A stretch of DNA of 10,677 nt from contig CASFMG010000108.1 of the NCBI GenBank assembly GCA_949295755.1, forward strand, positions 1-10,677, written 5' to 3'. A model generated the notes under the pieces. It did no database searches. It was given only the letters and a program-made list of their open reading frames with translations, and was not told the DNA's origin. The stretch comes from an uncultured Christensenella sp. (GTDB lineage Bacteria; Bacillota; Clostridia; Christensenellales; UBA1242). This document shows positions 5,800-10,677 of this stretch, piece after piece. Position numbers and translations under genes: made by a program. Within the stretch, counting starts at the first letter, position 1. Each line of letters opens with the position of its first letter.

Positions 5800-7971
5800 T
5801 TATTTTTCGTTTGGTTCAGTGATATTAGCATCTTTAATTGAAAGAGATATTCTTTTTTTGTCAACATCAACAGATATTACCTTCACTTTAACTACATCTC
5901 CAACTTTAAGTTCTTCACTTGGATGCTTAATATATCTATCGCAGATTTGAGATATGTGAACAAGTCCATCTTGATGCACACCAATATCAACAAATGCTCC
6001 AAAGTCTATTACATTTCTAACAGTGCCTGATAAAATCATTCCTTCTTTTAAATCTTCTAATGATAATAAATCACTTCTAAGAACAGGCTTAGGCATTGTT
6101 TCTCTTATATCTCTGCCCGGCTTTATAAGTTCGTTTACTATATCTACTAAAGTTGGAACACCCATTTTGCAATAGTCTGCAATTTTTTGTTCGCCTTCTT
6201 TTTGAACTAAATCTTTTAAATTTGATATTTTTTTGTCTTTAACATCTTGGTTTGTAAAGTTAAAATATTTTAATAATTTTTCGGCACTCTCATAACTCTC
6301 TGGATGAACTGCTGTGTTATCTAAAACATTGTCGCCGTCAGTTATTCTTAAAAAGCCTGCACATTGCTCATATGCTTTTTGACCAAGTTTTGGCACATTT
6401 AAAAGTTCTTCACGACAGTTGAAATGTTTAATTTTCTTTCTGTATTCACAAACATTTTTTGCTATTGCACTATTCATTCCCGAAACATAACTAAGCAAAC
6501 TTGGTGATGCCGTGTTAAGGTCTACACCAACACTATTAACGCAATCTTCAACAACACCTGTTAAAACTTCGGTTAGTCTGTTTTGTGGCATATCGTGTTG
6601 ATATTGCCCAACACCGATTGATTTAACATCAATTTTTATAAGTTCGCTAAGTGGGTCTTGTAATCTTCTTGCAATACTAACTGCACTTCTTAAACTGACA
6701 TCATAGTCTGGAAATTCTTCTGCTCCTAGTTTTGAAGCACTATAAACAGATGCTCCTGCTTCGTTTACAACTGCATAGTTAACTTTTCTATTTACGTGTT
6801 TAATAAGTTCACAAACAAATATTTCACTTTCTTTGCTTGCCGTTCCATTTCCAATAGAAATAGCATCAACATTATATTTTTCAATAAGTGCTTTTAATTT
6901 TTCTATGCTTTCTTCCGTTTTTGATTGTGGTGGCGTTGGATAAACAACTGTTGTGTCTAGCACATCGCCTTTTTTGTCTATAACTGCAATTTTACAACCT
7001 GTTCTATATGCAGGGTCTAGTCCCAAAATTACATTATTTTTTAATGGTGCAGTTAAAAGCAATGGTTTTAAATTTACTTCAAACATTTTTATTGCTTGTT
7101 CGTTTGCCCTATCTGTTAAATATGTTCTAAGTTCCCTTTCAAGCGATGGAAACAAAAGTCTTGAATAACTGTCTATAATTGTTTCTTTCATTATGTCATA
7201 TGTTGACTTGTTTTCTTTTAAATATAATTTGTTTATTTCATCTAAGGCAATTTTTTCATCAAGAACAACATTAACTTTTAAACAATCTTCTTTTTCGCCT
7301 CTATTTATTGCAAGTATCCTATGGCTTGGCATTTTTATTACAGGTTCAGTGTAATCGGCATACATTTCATAAGTCTTTGATTTTTCGTTTTCAATTAGTG
7401 TGGTTTTTATGTCTGCTTTTTCTTGTAGAAGTTTTCTTAAAACTTTTCTAAGTTCACTATCATCGCTAATTCTTTCGGCAACTATATCTTTTGCTCCACT
7501 GAGTGCTTCTTCACTTGAATTCACTTCTTTTTCGGCATTTATATAATTGCTTGCAACATCAAGCATATTTTCTTTTGTTTCTTGTGCCATTAAAATATCA
7601 GCAAGAGGTTCTAAACCTTTTGCAATAGCAACCGAAGCCCTGGTTTTTCGCTTTGGTTTAAATGGTCTATATATGTCTTCAACTTCGGTTAGTGTCTTTG
7701 CTAAATTTAATTTTTGTGCTATTTCATCTGTCCATTTCTCTTGCTCTTGAATTGAATTTGCAACTTCTTGTTTTCTTTTTTCTAAGTTTCTTAAATATGT
7801 TAATTTATCATAAAATTCTCTTAAAATTTGGTCATCACAACTGCCTGTTAGTTCTTTTCTATATCGTGCAATAAATGGTATTGTACAACCTTCGTCTATT
7901 AAGTTTATTATGTTTTCTACCCTGTCTAATCTTATTTTAAATTCACTTGCCAATGTTTCTTGTATATTCAT
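5800..7971 (-). CDS. tex: Tex-family RNA-binding protein with S1 domain
   Basis: A 723-residue cytoplasmic nucleic-acid-binding protein of the Tex family, the normal length. Domains in order: the helical N-terminal part (about 1-200, with IPFIARYRKELTG near 31-43 and YRPFKPKRKTRA near 101-112, both diagnostic); the YqgF/RNase H-like domain (about 314-445, LGLDPAYRTGCK); the helix-hairpin-helix region (about 480-545, VGVDLNTAS and NVPKLGQKAYEQCAGFLRI); and an S1 RNA-binding domain (about 642-713, GTVRNVIDFGAFVDIG, DGLVHIS, KKRISLS). Tex proteins bind RNA or DNA and influence transcription and toxin expression in some bacteria; the precise task is unsettled. Its ATG overlaps the stop of the upstream deaminase gene (ATGA, 7968-7971). 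Its own ribosome binding site is weak or distant (GGGAGAG, 12-14 bases upstream), so coupled translation is likely. Confidence 0.97.
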   Translation of the reverse strand: MNIQETLASEFKIRLDRVENIINLIDEGCTIPFIARYRKELTGSCDDQILREFYDKLTYLRNLEKRKQEVANSIQEQEKWTDEIAQKLNLAKTLTEVEDIYRPFKPKRKTRASVAIAKGLEPLADILMAQETKENMLDVASNYINAEKEVNSSEEALSGAKDIVAERISDDSELRKVLRKLLQEKADIKTTLIENEKSKTYEMYADYTEPVIKMPSHRILAINRGEKEDCLKVNVVLDEKIALDEINKLYLKENKSTYDIMKETIIDSYSRLLFPSLERELRTYLTDRANEQAIKMFEVNLKPLLLTAPLKNNVILGLDPAYRTGCKIAVIDKKGDVLDTTVVYPTPPQSKTEESIEKLKALIEKYNVDAISIGNGTASKESEIFVCELIKHVNRKVNYAVVNEAGASVYSASKLGAEEFPDYDVSLRSAVSIARRLQDPLSELIKIDVKSIGVGQYQHDMPQNRLTEVLTGVVEDCVNSVGVDLNTASPSLLSYVSGMNSAIAKNVCEYRKKIKHFNCREELLNVPKLGQKAYEQCAGFLRITDGDNVLDNTAVHPESYESAEKLLKYFNFTNQDVKDKKISNLKDLVQKEGEQKIADYCKMGVPTLVDIVNELIKPGRDIRETMPKPVLRSDLLSLEDLKEGMILSGTVRNVIDFGAFVDIGVHQDGLVHISQICDRYIKHPSEELKVGDVVKVKVISVDVDKKRISLSIKDANITEPNEK

Positions 7972-9245
7972 TTTTTTGTTATTCTCTCCCTTATTCCATT
8001 TATTTTTTTATATATCTTTTCCTTGTCTTCACCAATAAAAAACTCGCCGTTTTCATAAAGGATTTTTCCGTTTACCATTGTTAAATAAACATCACTGCTT
8101 TTGCCTGCATAAACCAAATGTGAAATTAGGTTTGTTTGTGGATAGTAATGTGGCTTATTTATATCGATAAGAATAATATCTGCCTTTTTACCAACCTTAA
8201 TTTCTCCAACATCAAAACCGAGTGCTTTTGCTCCATTTATAGTTGCCATTTTTAATACATCTTTCGCAGAAACAACACTTGCATCGTAAATATTTACTTT
8301 GCTGAGTGTTGCAACCAAAAACATTTCCTTAAACATATCCAAACTGTTGTTTGATGCAACTCCGTCGGTTCCAATAGTTATATTGATACCTTTGTTTTGC
8401 ATTGCATAAATCGGTGCAATTCCACTTGCTAGTTTAATGTTTGATGATGGACAAGTTGAAACGCTAACATTGTAATCTGCAAGTATTTGCAAGTCATCTT
8501 TGTCCATATGCACACAATGATAACATAGTGCTTTTCTATCAAAAAAACCTAACTCTTCCAAATACATCGGTGGCGTTTTTTTGTTGTTTTTAACCGTGCA
8601 ATCTCCCACTTCTTTTAATGTTTCACTTAAATGTATACTTCTTGGAATGTTGTTTTTTGCAGTAAAATCAACACACTGTGCAATTTGTTCATCAGTTGTT
8701 GTGTATATTGAGTGCACAAAGCAAACTTTTTTTATAAGGTCAGTTTCTTTTATTGTTTTGCTTTCATTTTTAAGGTAAGTCAAGTTGTCAACACCAACAT
8801 CTCTTGTTGTTGGTCCAAACCCAATTCTTGCTCTAAAATTACATTCTGTTAATGCTCTATATATTGCTTCGTTATCAAAATATCCTTCTTCAATACAAGT
8901 TATACCTGCACTTAAATATTCAAGTACGGCAAGTTTTTCTCCCCAATAAATATCTTCACTTGTTAGTTTATTTTCACAAGGTATAACATTGTCAAAAAGC
9001 CATTCACCTAATGGTGCATCGTCTTTTATTCCCCTTAAAATTGTCATTGGCGAATGGCAATGCGTATCCACAAATCCGGGCATTAAAATATTGCCGTTTA
9101 CATCAATAATTTTATCGTAATTATCTTTTTCGATTTGTTTTGAAATACTTTTTATTGTATCGTTTTCAACAACAACATTTGCATCAAAAAAACAATCTTT
9201 ACAATCAAAATCTAATATTTTTGCATTTTTAAATAAAATTTTCAT
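7968..9245 (-). CDS. mtaD: MtaD-type 5'-methylthioadenosine/S-adenosylhomocysteine deaminase (amidohydrolase)
   Basis: A 425-residue metal-dependent hydrolase of the amidohydrolase superfamily. The expected active-site set is present: H62-x-H64 in GFVDTHCHSPMTILRG, H178 in HSIY, H205 and E208 in HLSET, H243/H246 in CYHCVH, and D294 in TDGVASNNSLDMF. HSPMTILRG and TDGVASNN...LDM are typical of the MTA/SAH deaminase group, which converts S-adenosylhomocysteine or methylthioadenosine to the inosyl form and so clears by-products of SAM-dependent reactions. Related deaminases (guanine, atrazine-type) share much of this, so substrate is likely but not certain. The N-terminal beta strands and C-terminal GKKADIILID form the usual composite sandwich domain. 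The start ATG has AAAGG 6 bases upstream. It is the first gene of the minus-strand series and is transcribed divergently from dinB; the 4-base overlap ties it to tex. Confidence 0.88.
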   Translation of the reverse strand: MKILFKNAKILDFDCKDCFFDANVVVENDTIKSISKQIEKDNYDKIIDVNGNILMPGFVDTHCHSPMTILRGIKDDAPLGEWLFDNVIPCENKLTSEDIYWGEKLAVLEYLSAGITCIEEGYFDNEAIYRALTECNFRARIGFGPTTRDVGVDNLTYLKNESKTIKETDLIKKVCFVHSIYTTTDEQIAQCVDFTAKNNIPRSIHLSETLKEVGDCTVKNNKKTPPMYLEELGFFDRKALCYHCVHMDKDDLQILADYNVSVSTCPSSNIKLASGIAPIYAMQNKGINITIGTDGVASNNSLDMFKEMFLVATLSKVNIYDASVVSAKDVLKMATINGAKALGFDVGEIKVGKKADIILIDINKPHYYPQTNLISHLVYAGKSSDVYLTMVNGKILYENGEFFIGEDKEKIYKKINGIRERITKK

Positions 9246-9259
9246 AAATTGCCTTTAAT

Positions 9260-9288
9260 TTGTCATATTAAAAATAGTAATATTTAAT
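9260..9288 (+). promoter_or_regulatory. Candidate dinB promoter
   Basis: TTGTCA (9260-9265, 5 of 6 matches) and TTTAAT (9283-9288, 5 of 6 matches) are 17 bases apart, the ideal spacing. Transcription would start near 9295, leaving a short leader of about 30 bases with the strong AGGAGG site at 9316-9321. Confidence 0.5.
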
Positions 9289-9299
9289 AAATATTGCTA
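9275..9299. promoter_or_regulatory. 25-bp dyad in the divergent mtaD/dinB region, possible operator
   Basis: AATATTTA (9279-9286) and TAAATATT (9288-9295) form a perfect 8-bp inverted repeat around one base. TAG (9275-9277) and CTA (9297-9299) extend it with one mismatched pair. The dyad covers the likely dinB -10 box and lies in the region from which mtaD must be transcribed, so a bound protein could affect both genes. No LexA-type box (GAAC-N4-GTTC) is present in 9246-9326. Confidence 0.4.
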
Positions 9300-9326
9300 A
9301 AATAGTATATCAAAAAGGAGGTTTAA

Positions 9327-10550
9327 GTGCAAATGAAACATCGAATTATATTGCATTGCGATGTAAACAATTTTTTTGCTTCTGTTGAATGTGCCTTAAA
9401 CCCGAGTTTAAAAGATTTACCACTTGCCGTTACCGGCGAAAAATCTAAACGAAACGGTATTGTTTTGGCAAAAAACAATATCGCAAAGATGTGTGGCGTT
9501 CAAACAGGCGATGTTATTTTTAAAGCAAAACAAAAATGTCCTGACCTTATTTGTGTTAGACCACATCACGATGTATATGAAAAATATTCAAAAAAAATAA
9601 GAAAAATTTATGAAGAATATACCGATAGAGTTGAACCTTTTGGAATAGATGAATGTTGGCTCGACATTACTGACACTGCAAAATTTTTTGGCACTCCCAT
9701 TGAAATTGCAAACACACTAAGACAAAGAATAAAAGATGAAATTGGTGTAACAATTTCGGTTGGAATAAGTTTTTCTAAAACCTTTGCAAAACTAGGAAGT
9801 GATATGAAAAAACCAGATGCTGTAACACAAATTCCATATTCTACATTTAAAAAACAAACTTATCACCTTCCACTAAATAGCATTATTGGAATCGGAAAAA
9901 AACTTGAAGTCCATTTAAATAAAATGAATATATACACACTTGGAGATTTGGCAAATTATGATGAAAAAGTTATAAAGAAAAGATTTGGAGTTGTTGGCGA
10001 AAATTTGCAAAAAAAATTGCAAGGCATTGGCGATGACGAAATTGCAAGTGCCTTTGATATTAAACAAGTTAAAAGTATTGGCAATGGAACAACAACCATA
10101 GTTGATATAAAAACTATGGACGAAATGAAAAGCGTTGTTATGTTTTTGTGCGATGAAATTGCAACAAGATTACGCAAAAAAAAATTAGTTGGATGCACGA
10201 TTCACATTGGTTTAAGAAAAAACGACCTTACACATATATCAAAAACTCATACAATAGAAAATTTAACAAACACAGCAAAAGAACTATATGAAGAAAGCAT
10301 AAAAATGATTGAAAAAATGTGGGATAAATATACACTTATTAGAAGTGTAAGAATAAGTGTATCTAATTTACAAGATGAAACTGCAATAAATCAACTAAAT
10401 TTTTTTGATAAAAAAAATGATAAAAAACAATTAAATAAAGCAATAGATAAAATAAGAGAAAAATATGGATATAAAAGTATTCAACCCCTTATAACAAAAA
10501 ACGAAGAACTAATAAACAATAATGCCCTTCGCCTTGATGATAATGATTAA
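9327..10550 (+). CDS. dinB: DNA polymerase IV (Y-family translesion polymerase)
   Basis: A 407-residue error-prone polymerase that copies damaged DNA. The palm residues are present: D12 in CDVNNFFASVE, with F17 as the steric gate, and D108/E109 in GIDECWLD. The fingers region, ISVGISFSKTFAKLGSDMKKP (143-162), the thumb helix-hairpin-helix (GIGKKLEVHLNKMNIYTLGDLA, about 188-209) and the little-finger domain (about 240-350) follow. QLNFF (356-360) is a likely sliding-clamp binding motif. The remaining tail (DKKNDKKQLNKAIDKIREKYG) resembles that of Gram-positive Y-family polymerases. The listed start is GTG, 5 bases after AGGAGG; ATG at 9333 (two codons later) is 11 bases from it and fits the usual N-terminus, so either is possible. 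No SOS box is seen upstream. Confidence 0.95.
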   Translation: MQMKHRIILHCDVNNFFASVECALNPSLKDLPLAVTGEKSKRNGIVLAKNNIAKMCGVQTGDVIFKAKQKCPDLICVRPHHDVYEKYSKKIRKIYEEYTDRVEPFGIDECWLDITDTAKFFGTPIEIANTLRQRIKDEIGVTISVGISFSKTFAKLGSDMKKPDAVTQIPYSTFKKQTYHLPLNSIIGIGKKLEVHLNKMNIYTLGDLANYDEKVIKKRFGVVGENLQKKLQGIGDDEIASAFDIKQVKSIGNGTTTIVDIKTMDEMKSVVMFLCDEIATRLRKKKLVGCTIHIGLRKNDLTHISKTHTIENLTNTAKELYEESIKMIEKMWDKYTLIRSVRISVSNLQDETAINQLNFFDKKNDKKQLNKAIDKIREKYGYKSIQPLITKNEELINNNALRLDDND

Positions 10551-10677
10551 AAAAAATAAAAAAATTTATTTAAAAATATAATTTAAAAATAATTTTATAA
10601 TGAATTTATTATTTATTTAAATAATAATGACAAGAAAATTATTTTAATTAAAAAATAACAAAATATTTAATATAAAA
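10551..10677. other. Extremely AT-rich gene-free end of the window
   Basis: These 127 bases contain only a handful of G or C. No reading frame or clear GC-rich terminator was seen. One perfect 10-bp inverted repeat with a 2-base centre lies at 10606-10627 (TTATTATTTA / TAAATAATAA); it lacks G:C pairs. The dinB transcript may end here or beyond the window. Confidence 0.5.

Noticed and set aside
5759..5950. Plus-strand open frame across the end of tex
   Set aside because: Most of it is antisense to the tex S1 domain, with no start signal; the hydrophobic look comes from the AT-rich strand.
9246..9326. SOS (LexA) box upstream of dinB
   Set aside because: Neither GAAC nor GTTC half-sites are present in this region.
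10606..10627. Inverted repeat after dinB as an intrinsic terminator
   Set aside because: The stem has only A:T pairs, a 2-base centre and no T-run after it, so it would be very unstable as RNA.
1..10677. tRNA, rRNA, CRISPR array, insertion sequence or defence system
   Set aside because: No cloverleaf-type sequence, spaced repeats, transposase motifs or known defence-protein motifs were seen on either strand.

Overview
The window looks like a chromosomal segment of an AT-rich (about 30% GC by eye), probably uncultured Bacillota of the Clostridia type. The evidence is A/T-ending codon use, Shine-Dalgarno sites of the AGGAG/AGGAAG kind, TGA used as an ordinary stop (mtaD-like gene), and a gene set (ychF, cysS, tex, an MtaD-type deaminase, a Gram-positive style dinB) typical of that group. 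No insertion sequence, CRISPR array, tRNA or rRNA gene was seen, and nothing points to phage or plasmid. Taxonomy is an inference only.

Layout. Positions 3-1274 (+) hold the C-terminal part of a large membrane-anchored surface protein that begins before the window. It ends at a strong hairpin (1281-1311) that can terminate transcription from both sides. From 1316 to 9245 every gene is on the minus strand. In transcription order these are an MtaD-like deaminase (7968-9245), tex (5800-7971, sharing ATGA with the deaminase), a 507-base gap with the remains of a small membrane-protein gene (about 5435-5752), a six-helix DUF2238/YjdF-like membrane protein (4444-5292), cysS (3025-4434), ychF (1915-3006) and a ferritin-like di-metal protein (1316-1861). 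An 81-base divergent regulatory region (9246-9326) separates this block from dinB (9327-10550, +). The last 127 bases are extremely AT-rich and hold no gene.

How the genes work together. Most are housekeeping: cysteinyl-tRNA synthesis, the ribosome-associated ATPase YchF, the nucleic-acid-binding protein Tex, recycling of adenosyl by-products, and lesion-bypass DNA synthesis. YjdF-like, cysS and ychF are spaced 9 and 18 bases apart and are probably one operon.

The most interesting non-coding signal is between ychF and the ferritin-like gene. A 10-bp inverted repeat starts 6 bases after the ychF stop, and its 3' arm contains the ribosome binding site of the ferritin-like gene. Its loop carries two perfect 8-bp direct repeats 11 bp apart. 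This could couple ferritin translation to ychF translation or form a regulated switch. YchF has been linked to oxidative-stress control in other organisms, so the pairing is suggestive. Other items of note are the frameshifted gene remnant, a promoter-like pair that lies over the annotated start of the YjdF-like gene, and a 25-bp dyad over the likely dinB -10 box with no SOS box in sight. I did not find a clear, wholly new multi-gene system here.
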